64,000 nucleotides of DNA. Origin: Flavobacterium sp. MC2016-06. GTDB taxonomy: Bacteria > Bacteroidota > Bacteroidia > Flavobacteriales > Flavobacteriaceae. Below are positions 1 to 9,310 of this stretch, in pieces. The position numbers and the translations under genes are program-made. Position 1 is the first letter of the stretch. Every line of letters starts with the position of its first letter. The notes under the pieces were generated by a model, which did no database searches, had not been told where the DNA came from, and saw only the letters and a program-made list of their open reading frames with translations. The DNA is taken from assembly GCF_009711165.2 (NCBI RefSeq), contig NZ_WMID02000015.1, forward strand, positions 1 through 64,000. The letters are read 5' to 3'.

Positions 1-1320
1 ATAGTAATTACCTGTGTGAAAGTTGTGCTGGTATTTAGACAGACATCTTTTGCGGTCCAAGTGTTGGTGTAAGTTCCAGAGTTAGCACAACTTCCTGCGG
101 TAAATTCTCCGCTTGTTTTGGTATACGTTACAGTTCCTCCGCAGTTATCATTGGCAGTCGGCGCTTGATTTTGAGCAGCATTTAATCCGCTTGCGTCACT
201 GCACTGCAAAGTTACATTAAGCGTTCCTGCCTGAGTTGTCCAAGTCGGAGCAATTGTATCTTCAATAGTAATTACCTGTGTGAAAGTTGTGCTGGTATTT
301 AGACAGACATCTTTTGCGGTCCAAGTGTTGGTGTAAGTTCCAGAGTTAGCACAACTTCCTGCGGTAAATTCTCCGCTTGTTTTGGTATACGTTACAGTTC
401 CTCCGCAGTTATCATTGGCAGTCGGCGCTTGACTTTGAGCAGCACTTAATCCGCCGGTGTCACTGCACTGCAAAGTTACATTCAGAGTTCCTGCCTGAGT
501 AGTCCAAGTTGGCGCAGTTGTATCTTCAATAGTAATTACCTGAGTGAAAGCAGTGCTGGTATTTAGACAGACATCTTTCGCGGTCCAAGTATTGGTGTAA
601 GTTCCAGAGTTAGCACAACTTCCTGCGGTAAATTCCCCGCTTGTTTTAGTGTAGGTTACAGTTCCGTTACAATTGTCAGTAGCAGTTGGTGCTTGATTTT
701 GAGCAGCACCCAATCCGCTGGTGTCACTGCACTGCAAAGTTACATTAAGCGTTCCTGCTTGAGTTGTCCAAGCTGGCGCAGTTGTATCTTCGATAGTGAT
801 TACCTGAGTAAAAGTAGTGCTGGTATTTAGGCAGACATCTTTAGCTATCCAAGTATTGGTATAAGTTCCAGAATTGGCACAGCTTCCTGCGGTAAATGCT
901 CCGCTTGTTTTGGTGTAGGTTACAATTCCTCCGCAGTTATCAATGGCAGTCGGCGCTTGATTTTGAGCAGCAGTTAATCCGCTGGTGTCACTGCACTGCA
1001 AAGTTATATTAAGCGTTCCTGTTTGAGTTGTCCAAGCTGGTGCAGTTGTATCTTCAATAGTAATTACCTGTGTAAAAGTTGTACTGGTATTTAGACAGAC
1101 ATCTTTCGCGGTCCAAGTATTGGTGTAAGTTCCAGAGTTAGCACAGCTTCCTGCGGTAAATTCTCCGCTTGTTTTGGTGTATGTTACGGTTCCGTTACAA
1201 TTGTCAGTCGCAGTCGGTGCTTGATTTTGAGCAGCAGTTAATCCGCTGGTGTCACTGCACTGCAAAGTTACATTAAGAGTTTCTGCTTGAGTTGTCCACG
1301 CTGGCGCAGTTGTATCTTCG
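1..1320 (-). repeat. Five tandem 264-bp in-frame repeats inside the adhesin
   Basis: The anchor sequence ATAGTAATTACCTG (or one-base variants) recurs at 1, 265, 529, 793, 1057 and 1321, an exact 264-bp period. Copies 1 and 2 are identical over roughly their first 170 bases, so they were homogenised or duplicated recently. Copies from 1321 leftward on the minus strand, nearer the N-terminus, are more diverged, and the period there becomes 267. The array continues past base 1. Confidence 0.95.
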
Positions 1321-3057
1321 ATAGTAATTACCTGTGTAAAAATAGCAGAAGTATTTCCACAATCATCTTGAACTGTCCAAGTGTTTGTATAAGTTCCTGA
1401 ATTCAAACAGCTTGAAGGTGTGAAAACTCCACTTGATTTTACAATATTTGAAACATCATTATCACAAGTATCACTAGCGGTAGGGAATTGTGTCTGAGCA
1501 TTAGCTAATCCATTTACATCACTACATTGCAAAGTTACATTTAAAGCTGTTGGATTGGTTATCCATGTTGGTTTTGTAAGATCTTTGATAATTATGGTTT
1601 GGCTTATAGGAGCAGAAGTATTTCCACATGCATCTTTAGCTGTCCAAGTTCTGATTTGAGTATAGGAGCTGCCACAATTATTTGTTATAGAGTCTACAAA
1701 TGTTAACGATGCAACTACACCGCTATTATCAGTTGCTGTTGCTTGTTGAAATGTAGGTAGTGCAGGACACTCTATAGTTGTTGTAGATGGTAATGGATTT
1801 ATTATTGGTGCAATAGAATCACCATCAATGATTGTTACAGTTTTAGTTATTGTACAGTTATTTACATCAGTAACAATAACATTGTAAATTCCAGCGATAA
1901 GACCAGTCGCTGTCATATTTGTTCCTCCAGAAGGAGACCAACTATAAGTGTATGGAGCTGTTCCTCCAGTTGTGGTTACTGTTGCAGTTCCATTAGCACC
2001 TCCAAAGCAGGTTACGTTTGTCTGTGAAGTTGTAGCGGTTAAAGTGGTGGGTTGATTAACGATAAATGTCTGTGTTTTTGTACAACTATTAGCATCTGTA
2101 ACAGTTACGGTATAAGTTCCGGGAGTTATATTTGCTAGGTCTTTTGTAGTTGCCCCCGTATTCCATAAATAAGTATACCCGGGAGTTCCTCCTGTAACAC
2201 TTAAAATTAAAGATGTTGTTCCGCCACTACAGCCTATACCGGAATGACTTTCACTCAACATAATTTCAGTGGGTTCTACAATTGGGACAATGTAACTATT
2301 TGTCAGATTTTGTGAATCAGTAACTGTTAATTTTGCCGAATTATTTGACGTTGTGTAGGTAAACGTTGGATTGGAAATAGTAGAATCAGGAGCTCCTCCA
2401 TCATTTCTAAAATCCCATGCATAAGTATATGGGCCAATACCTCCATTAGTTGTCGATGTAAATTTAACTGTTGTATTTGTTCCTGTTTTACAAGCTTTGT
2501 ATGTAAATTGTACGGCTAATGGTTTAGAAATTACAAATGAATTTGTAAAATCACATTGAGAATTGGTATAGCTGTTACAGGTGTAATTTGTACCTGGGTT
2601 ATTATTACTACTAGTTTTCCATGCAATTATAGTATTACTAAGACTTAACTCATCACCACAAGTCCAGTTAAAAGGACCGTACAGTAGTTTTTTATTATCT
2701 CCAGGAACTATAGTTCCAAGCAAAACATTTATAAAAGTTGTAGAACCTGCTATAGTAAGATCAGAATTTAACCTGGCAAAGTAAATGTTTGAATTTGAAT
2801 TAGAAGAGTAATTAAGATAAATGTAAACCTGACGTACTTCTCCCACAGTGCAGGTAGTATTTGTTATAGGATCACCATTAACGTTAGATAAACTCAGATA
2901 GACATCCTTAAGAGTATAATTATTAGATGTACAATCATAGTGACAGGTTCGCAAATCAACTTGTGAAAATGAAAATTGAATGTTAAATAATAGAATAAGT
3001 GCAATGAAAATATTTCTACTATTTTTAAATGTGAAAGAATAAGTAATGATTTCCATA
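1..3057 (-). CDS. Giant SprB-repeat / HYR-like surface adhesin, N-terminal part (runs off the left edge)
   Basis: The frame is open from an ATG at 3057 to base 1 (1019 codons) with no stop, so the C-terminus lies outside the window. Residues 1-31 are a signal peptide (hydrophobic core, cleavage near SFSQ). A N-terminal region of about 130 residues with several Cys follows, then a PKD-like segment (GPYTYAWDF), then SprB-type repeats (VTCFGGANGTATVTTTGG and PYTYSWSP), then Cys-containing Ig/HYR-like repeats. From 1320 down to 1 these repeats are five tandem copies of exactly 264 bp (88 residues), each holding LQCSD, TDNC, GTYTNTW and VITIEDTTAP. Such proteins are usually secreted by the type IX system and act in gliding or attachment; the sorting domain would be beyond the edge. 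Function is inferred from repeat type only. The gene stands alone, transcribed leftward from an AT-rich gap. Confidence 0.85.
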
Positions 3058-3650
3058 ATCTCTAATTTTATTAAGTTAGGATTAAAATGTGTTGGATTTT
3101 TTTTATGTTTTTTTGAAAAAAAAACATTTTATGGTCTATTTAATTTTTGTGAAATTAAATTGATATTGTTGTAATTTTTTAACATATAAATTACGATATC
3201 AAAGTTATATAGTCCGTTTAGTTTTTATTTTTTTTGTCCGTAACTAACCTAAAAACTCGTTGAAATGTTGTTTTTTATCAAAAATTACCTCAAAAAAGTT
3301 TTTTTTTAACTCTTTTAAATGAAATTTAAGGAGTGAATTTTTTGTTTTTTTGATAAAAAACTTAAATTTAAAAATAACATAAATATCTAATAATCAATTA
3401 TTTAGTTAATTTTTATGGTTTTTGATAATATCGATTAAGTGTTTGCTTTAGCAGTTTAAGTACATCTTTTTTTAAATTGAAAGACTGCTTTTTTGGAAAT
3501 GATAAAATATTGAAGAATTATTAATATTGTTAAAATTTTTATTTAATGTTAACAGAGATAAAAAAAGAAGAAGGATTAAAAATTCTTTTGTAAATTAGAA
3601 CTTAATTAAAAAAACACACCTCTTAAGGGAGGTCTAAAAACCTTCTGTTT
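3058..3650. other. AT-rich intergenic gap between divergent adhesin and sixA
   Basis: This 593-bp stretch has no convincing open frame. It is very AT-rich with long T and A runs. It must carry the promoters of the leftward adhesin and the rightward polyphosphate block. A small inverted repeat (ACCTC...GAGGT) lies near 3617-3632, just before sixA. I saw no clear TAnnTTTG box. Confidence 0.6.
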
Positions 3651-4136
3651 ATGAAAAATTTAATTTTAATACGTCATGCAAAATCAAGCTGGGATGCCCC
3701 TTTAAAGGATTTCGATAGACCTTTAATGAAAAGAGGGATTTTAGATGCTCATGACGTATCGGCCAATATTTCAAAATTCCTACCTAAAACCTATATAATT
3801 TGGAGCAGCACTGCCGCGCGGGCAGCAGAAACTGCTTTAATTTTTGCACAAAATATTTCTTACCCTATAGAAAGTATCGTTTTTAAAGACGATCTTTATA
3901 CTTTTGATGATAGACAGCTCGAAAAGGTTATCAAATCTTGTGATAATAGTTTAGAAAGCGTTATTCTTTTTGGACATAACGAGGCTATTACAAATTTTGT
4001 TAATAAATTTGGAGATGTATTTATAGAAAATGTTCCAACATCTGGATTTGTAGCACTGCAATTTGATTCAGAAAGCTGGGATACTATCAATAAAGGCAAA
4101 ACACATAAAACAATTTTCCCCAAAGATTTAAAATAA
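3651..4136 (+). CDS. sixA: SixA-like phosphohistidine phosphatase
   Basis: 161 residues, the normal length for the small SixA branch of the histidine phosphatase superfamily. The catalytic RHA motif is at residues 8-10 (LIRHAKSSW; His9 would be phosphorylated). Arg57 and the second histidine His109 (FGHNEA) complete the expected active site. SixA removes phosphate from phosphohistidine, classically in histidine-kinase or PTS proteins. Only six bases separate the stop from the GTG of ppk1, so the two are probably co-transcribed. That places it with two polyphosphate enzymes, and its substrate here may be linked to that pathway. Family is clear; substrate is inferred. Confidence 0.85.
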   Translation: MKNLILIRHAKSSWDAPLKDFDRPLMKRGILDAHDVSANISKFLPKTYIIWSSTAARAAETALIFAQNISYPIESIVFKDDLYTFDDRQLEKVIKSCDNSLESVILFGHNEAITNFVNKFGDVFIENVPTSGFVALQFDSESWDTINKGKTHKTIFPKDLK

Positions 4137-4142
4137 ATAAGA

Positions 4143-6257
4143 GTGTACGAACAGAAATATATCGATAGAGAAAAAAGTTGGTTAGCGTTTAATGCAAGAG
4201 TGCTTCAAGAAGCAGCAGACAATACAGTACCACTTTTAGACAGGCTGCGTTTTGTTGGAATTTTTTCAAACAATTTAGATGAATTTTTTAGAGTGCGGTA
4301 CGCCGCAATTCGAAGATTAAGCCTTTCTGGAATTTCTGGAGAAAAATATTTAGGTGGCGTTTCTGCACATCAATTAATTAAAGACATTACTGAAATTGTT
4401 ATTCAGCAGCAGTCTGAAAGCTTACGTATTTTAGGTAATATAGAAGCAGAATTAGAAGCCGAGAATATCTTTATGATTAATGAAGATGAAATCACAAAAG
4501 AGCAGGAAGATTTTCTAAAAGACTTTTTTGTTCAAAAATTAAGTCCAGAACTAGTGACTATTATTTTGAATGATTTAGCCGAATTTCCAGTACTTAAAGA
4601 TACCTTAGGGTATTTGGCAATTCGTTTAGAAATGAACAAAAACAACGAAGTGCGTTATGCTGTTATCGAAATACCGAAAACCATAAATAGATTTGTTGTA
4701 CTGCCGTCAAGCGATGAAAAACATTATGTTATTTTAATTGATGATGTTATTCGACATAACCTGAAAAACATTTTTAATATTTTCGATTACAAAAGTGTTT
4801 CGGCACACATGATTAAAATTACACGTGATGCACAGTTAGATATTGATAGCGATTTGAGTAAAAGTATGCTCGAAAAAATTGCAACATCTGTAAAAGACCG
4901 TAGAATTGGAGAACCAGTTCGTTTTATTTATGATAATTTAATAGAACCAGATACACTGCATTTTTTCTTAGATAAAATGAAAATTGTAGAAACAGACAGT
5001 ATAATTCCCGGTGGAAGATATCATAATCGCCGTGATTATATGAATTTCCCCAATTTAGGAAGATACGATTTACTCTATAAAACAAACGACCCCGTTCCAA
5101 TTCCAGGTTTGAGTATGGAAGGAAGTATTTTAGAAAAAATTAGCAAAAGAGATTATTTATTAAACGCACCCTATCAGTCATTCTCTTACTTGACAAAGTT
5201 TTTGCGTGAAGCCGCTTTAGATCCAAAAGTAACCAGTATAAAAATCACTTTATATCGTTTAGCAAAGAATTCGCAGATCATTAGTTCTTTGATTAATGCA
5301 GCTAAAAATGGTAAAAAAGTAACCGTTCAAATTGAGTTGCAAGCGCGTTTTGATGAAGCAAGTAATATTTCGTATGCAGAACAAATGCAGACCGAAGGAA
5401 TTGATCTTATTTTTGGAATAAAAGGACTTAAAGTACACAGTAAAATATGTGTTATTGAAAGAACAGAAGAAGGAAAAACACGTCGTTACGGAATTATTTC
5501 TACTGGAAATTTTAATGAATCAACAGCAAAAATTTATACCGATGTAACACTTTTTACCTGCCATCAAGGTATTCTAAAAGACATTACCAAGATATTTGAA
5601 TTCTTTGATATCAATTATAGAGTACACAGATACAAACATTTAATAGTATCACCGCATTATACCAGAACAAAATTTATAAAACTAGTAGACCGAGAAATTC
5701 TGCATGCATTAGCAGGTAGAAAAACACATATTAAGCTTAAAATGAATAGTTTGTCAGATTTTAAAATGATAGACAAACTATACGAAGCGAGTAATGCAGG
5801 AGTAAAAATTCAGCTCCAGGTAAGAGGAATCTGCTCACTTATTCCAGGAATTCCAGGAATGAGCGAAAACATCGAAGCCATCAGTATTGTCGATAATTAT
5901 TTAGAACATTCTCGAGTTTATATTTTTGGAAATGCAGGTTTGACCGAAGTTTACATTTCGTCAGCAGATTTTATGACCAGAAATCTAGACGGAAGAGTAG
6001 AAGTAACCTGTCCGATTTACGATCTGGAAATTAAAAAAGAACTAATAGACAATTTTAATATAGCATGGAAAGGGAATGTAAAAGTGAGATATCATTCCTA
6101 TAAATTAGATAATAAATATAAGCCTAGAAACCATCATGCACCTTTTAGAGCACAGATTGAAACCTATAAATATTATCAAAGAAAAATTGAGTTATTAGAA
6201 GAAAATAACGCAGCAAATAAATTAATTCAACAAGAAAATTTAAATCTCAAATCATAA
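4143..6257 (+). CDS. ppk1: Polyphosphate kinase 1
   Basis: 704 residues, full length for Ppk1, which reversibly moves the gamma phosphate of ATP onto polyphosphate chains. The N-terminal domain opens with DREKSWLAFNARVLQEA and NNLDEFFRVR. The two phospholipase-D-like halves carry the conserved histidines: His432 in LKVHSKICV, the residue expected to be autophosphorylated, and His589 in LEHSRVYIFGN. The start is GTG at 4143, six bases after sixA; there is no upstream ATG in frame before the sixA stop. The ppx gene follows directly. Identification is secure from motifs and length. Confidence 0.96.
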   Translation: MYEQKYIDREKSWLAFNARVLQEAADNTVPLLDRLRFVGIFSNNLDEFFRVRYAAIRRLSLSGISGEKYLGGVSAHQLIKDITEIVIQQQSESLRILGNIEAELEAENIFMINEDEITKEQEDFLKDFFVQKLSPELVTIILNDLAEFPVLKDTLGYLAIRLEMNKNNEVRYAVIEIPKTINRFVVLPSSDEKHYVILIDDVIRHNLKNIFNIFDYKSVSAHMIKITRDAQLDIDSDLSKSMLEKIATSVKDRRIGEPVRFIYDNLIEPDTLHFFLDKMKIVETDSIIPGGRYHNRRDYMNFPNLGRYDLLYKTNDPVPIPGLSMEGSILEKISKRDYLLNAPYQSFSYLTKFLREAALDPKVTSIKITLYRLAKNSQIISSLINAAKNGKKVTVQIELQARFDEASNISYAEQMQTEGIDLIFGIKGLKVHSKICVIERTEEGKTRRYGIISTGNFNESTAKIYTDVTLFTCHQGILKDITKIFEFFDINYRVHRYKHLIVSPHYTRTKFIKLVDREILHALAGRKTHIKLKMNSLSDFKMIDKLYEASNAGVKIQLQVRGICSLIPGIPGMSENIEAISIVDNYLEHSRVYIFGNAGLTEVYISSADFMTRNLDGRVEVTCPIYDLEIKKELIDNFNIAWKGNVKVRYHSYKLDNKYKPRNHHAPFRAQIETYKYYQRKIELLEENNAANKLIQQENLNLKS

Positions 6258-7154
6258 GTGAGCATGATTAATATTAAAAAATATGCAGCAATAGATATCG
6301 GTTCAAATGCCATGAGGCTTCTGATATCGAATGTTGTAGAACAAGACGGCAAAGAACCTCAATTTAATAAAAGTTCGCTTGTTCGTGTGCCAATTCGTTT
6401 GGGACAAGATGCCTTTACCGTAGGAGAAATTTCAGCAGAAAATATTGATCGAATGGTTGATGCCATGAAAGCATTCAATCTTTTAATGAAAGTACATAAA
6501 GTAGAACGTTATATGGCGTTTGCAACCTCGGCAATGCGCGAAGCTTATAATGCAAAAGAAGTTGTGGCTTTAATTAAAAAGAAAGCCGATATAAAAATCG
6601 AAATTATTGATGGTAAAAAAGAGGCGTCAATTATTGCTTCTACAGATTTACATCATTTATTAAAAAGAGATGAAACCTATCTTTTTGTTGATGTTGGCGG
6701 TGGAAGTACTGAATTTACTCTGTTCTCTGATGGTAAAATGATTACTTCAAGATCTTTTAAAGCCGGAACAGTTCGTTTATTAAATAATATGGTTCATGAT
6801 GTTGTTTGGGATGAAATCGAGAAATGGATTAAAACCAACACTGCAGACTATGAAGAAGTTACTTTGATTGGTTCTGGAGGAAATATCAATAAATTATTTA
6901 AAATGTCTGGAAAACAGCAGGAAAAACCGCTTTCATACATTTATATCAATTCACAATATGCCTTTTTAAATTCATTGACATACGAGCAGAGAATTGCAGA
7001 ATTAGGCCTGAATTCGGATCGTGCCGACGTAATTATTCACGCCACAAGAATTTATCTTAATGCGATGAAGTGGAGTGGAGCACGCCAGATTTATGTTCCA
7101 AAAATTGGACTTTCTGATGGAATTGTAAAAGCAATGTATTACGGTAAAATATAA
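6258..7154 (+). CDS. ppx: Exopolyphosphatase / GppA family phosphatase
   Basis: 298 residues, the short two-domain form of the Ppx/GppA family without the C-terminal HD-like extension of the E. coli enzyme. The actin-like phosphate loops are visible: AAIDIGSNAMRLLI near residues 10-23 and FVDVGGGSTEFTL near 138-150. It should release phosphate from the ends of polyphosphate (or act on pppGpp). The GTG at 6258 touches the ppk1 stop; the ATG at 6264, two codons later, is an equally good or better start. Synthesis (ppk1) and breakdown (ppx) are therefore in one transcription unit with sixA. Confidence 0.92.
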   Translation: MSMINIKKYAAIDIGSNAMRLLISNVVEQDGKEPQFNKSSLVRVPIRLGQDAFTVGEISAENIDRMVDAMKAFNLLMKVHKVERYMAFATSAMREAYNAKEVVALIKKKADIKIEIIDGKKEASIIASTDLHHLLKRDETYLFVDVGGGSTEFTLFSDGKMITSRSFKAGTVRLLNNMVHDVVWDEIEKWIKTNTADYEEVTLIGSGGNINKLFKMSGKQQEKPLSYIYINSQYAFLNSLTYEQRIAELGLNSDRADVIIHATRIYLNAMKWSGARQIYVPKIGLSDGIVKAMYYGKI

Positions 7155-7174
7155 ATTTTTTAAATTATTTTTTT

Positions 7175-7246
7175 GCCACGAATTTCACGAATTTCCACTA
7201 ATAATAATATGCATTAAAATTCGTGTAGATTCGTGAAATTCGGGGC
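7175..7246. repeat. Dispersed palindrome, family R1, copy 1
   Basis: The left arm begins GCCACGAATTTCACGAATT and the right arm ends with its near complement (TCGTGAAATTCGGGGC). The arms flank a short AT-rich centre. The same element recurs at 7270-7334, 9177-9295, 24518-24608 and 27980-28055, always between genes. Confidence 0.85.
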
Positions 7247-7269
7247 AAGTTTTTTTATACTATTCGCTA

Positions 7270-7334
7270 CGCCGCGCGAATCACACTAATCTTTTTACAT
7301 TAAAATTCGTGTAGATTTGTGAAATACGCGGCGA
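7270..7334. repeat. Dispersed palindrome, family R1, copy 2 (diverged)
   Basis: A second, more degenerate copy lies 23 bases after copy 1. It starts CGCCGCGCGAATCACACTAAT, ends GAAATACGCGGCG, and shares the internal ATTAAAATTCGTGTAGAT with copy 1. Confidence 0.75.
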
Positions 7335-7372
7335 ACTTTTTTACAATATCAACGTAATTTAAACTTGGGTAA

Positions 7373-7945
7373 ATGAATAAAACAAGACTAGAAGCTTTTA
7401 GCGATGGTGTTTTAGCTATCATTATAACTATAATGATTTTAGAAATTAAAGTACCTCACGGAGATGAGTTTGCAGATTTAAAACCTCTTATTCCTAAATT
7501 TTTAAGCTATGTTTTGAGTTTTATCTACGTCGGGATTTATTGGAATAACCATCATTATTTACTGCATAGTTTATCAAAAGTTAATGGAAAAATACTTTGG
7601 AGCAATCTGCATTTACTTTTTTGGCTTTCACTGATTCCAATTTCAACTGGATGGATGGGAGAAAATAATTTTGCTAAGCCAGCAATGGCATTGTACGGAC
7701 TTATTCTTTTGTTGTGTTCCGTATCTTATGCAATCCTTCTAAAAATGGTTCTTGATGTAGAAGGAAAAGATTCGCTTTTATCCAAAGCTATAGGAAAAGA
7801 TCTAAAAGGTAAAGCCTCTTCTATTCTTTATATTATTGGTATCGGTTCTTCGTTCTACAACGAATGGATTTCTGGCGCAGTGTATTTTAGTGTAGCTATG
7901 TTATGGCTTATTCCAGATAAAAGAATCGAAAAAATGATTTCTTAG
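7373..7945 (+). CDS. TMEM175-family (DUF1211) membrane protein, putative K+ channel
   Basis: 190 residues with about six hydrophobic segments. The family signature FSDGVLAIIITIMILEI is at residues 9-25 in the first helix. Prokaryotic TMEM175 proteins of this single six-helix size assemble as tetrameric potassium-permeable channels; this is family knowledge, not shown here. A His/Asn-rich piece, YWNNHHYLLH, follows the second helix as in relatives. The gene sits after two R1 repeats and 13 bases before a Crp-like regulator on the same strand, so it may be co-transcribed with it. Family assignment is strong, ion selectivity is inferred. Confidence 0.85.
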   Translation: MNKTRLEAFSDGVLAIIITIMILEIKVPHGDEFADLKPLIPKFLSYVLSFIYVGIYWNNHHYLLHSLSKVNGKILWSNLHLLFWLSLIPISTGWMGENNFAKPAMALYGLILLLCSVSYAILLKMVLDVEGKDSLLSKAIGKDLKGKASSILYIIGIGSSFYNEWISGAVYFSVAMLWLIPDKRIEKMIS

Positions 7946-7958
7946 TTTTACTGTAATA

Positions 7959-8519
7959 ATGAAGATTATTTTTCAATCCATTCAGGTTTTATCTCCAGAC
8001 GAATTAGATCAATTAGATGATGTAATTACAATTCGAAACCTTAAAAAAGGTGATTTTTTATTGAAAGAAAATCAAGTTTGTAATGAAATTGTTTTTATAA
8101 AAAATGGGATTTTGCGTTCTTATTTCTTCAATCATCAAGGTGATGAAATTACAAATTGTTTTGCTTTTGAAAATGAATTTATGGGTTCGTTTTCGAGTTT
8201 TATAACACAAAATACTGCCGAAGAAAATATACAGGCACTTGTAGATACAGAGTTACAAGTATTAAACAGAGAAAGTTTAGAGAAGCTCTATAAATCAAGT
8301 ATTCATTGGCAGGAAATTGGAAGGAAAATTGCAGAAATGGAATATGTAACGCTTCAAAAACGAATGGTTTCTTTTCAGAAATTAACTGGGAAACAGCGTT
8401 ATGAAGAACTTTTTCTAAATCACCAAAAATACATTCAGCTAATTCCGCTGCAATATTTAGCTTCTTATTTAGGCATTACGCCAAGACATCTCAGCCGTAT
8501 TAGAAAAGCTATTTTATAG
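7959..8519 (+). CDS. Crp/Fnr-family transcriptional regulator
   Basis: 186 residues. The N-terminal two thirds is a cyclic-nucleotide-binding-like beta roll (KGDFLLKENQVCNEIVFIKN and a conserved ILRSYFF strand). The last ~25 residues form a helix-turn-helix (LQYLASYLGITPRHLSRIRK). It lacks the Cys cluster of Fnr. Proteins of this short Bacteroidota group usually sit next to the gene they control. Here the neighbour 60 bases downstream is a flavin NAD(P)H oxidoreductase and the one upstream is a TMEM175 channel; either could be the target. The effector is unknown. Confidence 0.85.
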   Translation: MKIIFQSIQVLSPDELDQLDDVITIRNLKKGDFLLKENQVCNEIVFIKNGILRSYFFNHQGDEITNCFAFENEFMGSFSSFITQNTAEENIQALVDTELQVLNRESLEKLYKSSIHWQEIGRKIAEMEYVTLQKRMVSFQKLTGKQRYEELFLNHQKYIQLIPLQYLASYLGITPRHLSRIRKAIL

Positions 8520-8579
8520 GACATTTGTCTATCGATTAGGATTTTATAAAAGCTATTTTTGTTTTTTAAAATATAAAAG

Positions 8580-9158
8580 ATGAAGAAAATTCTAATTATA
8601 AATGGACATCCAAATTCGGAGAGTTTTAATTTAGCAATAGCAGAAGCTTATAAAAAAGGGGCATTACAATCTCAGGCTTCAGTAGAAACAATTACAATTG
8701 CCGATTTAAAATTCAACCCAAATCTTCAGTTTGGTTACCAAAAAAGAACTGAATTAGAACCAGATTTAATTGAATCTTGGCAGAAAATTAAAAATGCCGA
8801 TCATTTAGTTTGGATTCATCCAGTTTGGTGGGGAGGATTGCCAGCAATCACAAAAGGATTTATCGATCGATTATTTTTACCCGGAATGGCTTTTCAATAC
8901 CGAGAAAATTCCGTTTGGTGGGATAAACTCCTAAAAGGAAAAACAGCACATATTATTACAACCTTAGATCAGCCAAGCTGGTATTACAGATTGTTTTCTG
9001 CAAGACCAAGTGTCAATCAATTAAAAAAAACGACACTAGAATTTTGCGGTGTAAAACCCGTAAAAGTAAGTTATATTGGAATCGTAAAAACTGCAGATGA
9101 AAAGCTGCGAAAAAAATGGCTCGAAAAAATCTATAATTTTGGGCTGAAGAATAAATAA
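8580..9158 (+). CDS. NAD(P)H-dependent flavodoxin-fold oxidoreductase (quinone reductase-like)
   Basis: 192 residues with a flavodoxin-like fold of the MdaB/NQO1/KefF group. The FMN/FAD phosphate-binding start is KKILIINGHPNSESFN, residues 2-17. The typical HPVWWGGLPAITKGFIDR stretch is near residues 80-98. Enzymes of this group reduce quinones or other electrophiles with two electrons from NAD(P)H. Located 60 bases after the Crp-like regulator on the same strand and followed by an R1 repeat. No transmembrane segment or signal peptide, so it should be cytoplasmic. The precise substrate cannot be read from the sequence. Confidence 0.85.
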   Translation: MKKILIINGHPNSESFNLAIAEAYKKGALQSQASVETITIADLKFNPNLQFGYQKRTELEPDLIESWQKIKNADHLVWIHPVWWGGLPAITKGFIDRLFLPGMAFQYRENSVWWDKLLKGKTAHIITTLDQPSWYYRLFSARPSVNQLKKTTLEFCGVKPVKVSYIGIVKTADEKLRKKWLEKIYNFGLKNK

Positions 9159-9176
9159 GGTAGAGAAGTTTTTTTC

Positions 9177-9295
9177 GCCACGAATTACACGAATTAGCAC
9201 TAATTTTTCTTAACAAAGTATAGAAAATAATTTGCACTAATTTTTATGCATAAAGAATGGGAAAATAATTTGCGGAAATTCGTGTAATTCGTGGC
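9177..9295. repeat. Dispersed palindrome, family R1, copy 3
   Basis: Left arm GCCACGAATTACACGAATTA at 9177, right arm GAAATTCGTGTAATTCGTGGC ending at 9295. The ~75-bp centre is longer than in the other copies and contains a repeated TTTGCACTAATTTTT-like piece. It fills the gap between two convergent genes. Confidence 0.88.
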
Positions 9296-9310
9296 AAAAT
9301 AAGAAAAATA

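Noticed and set aside
1..1320. Tandem repeats considered as a CRISPR array
   Set aside because: Units are 264 bp, in frame, coding, and without unique spacers.
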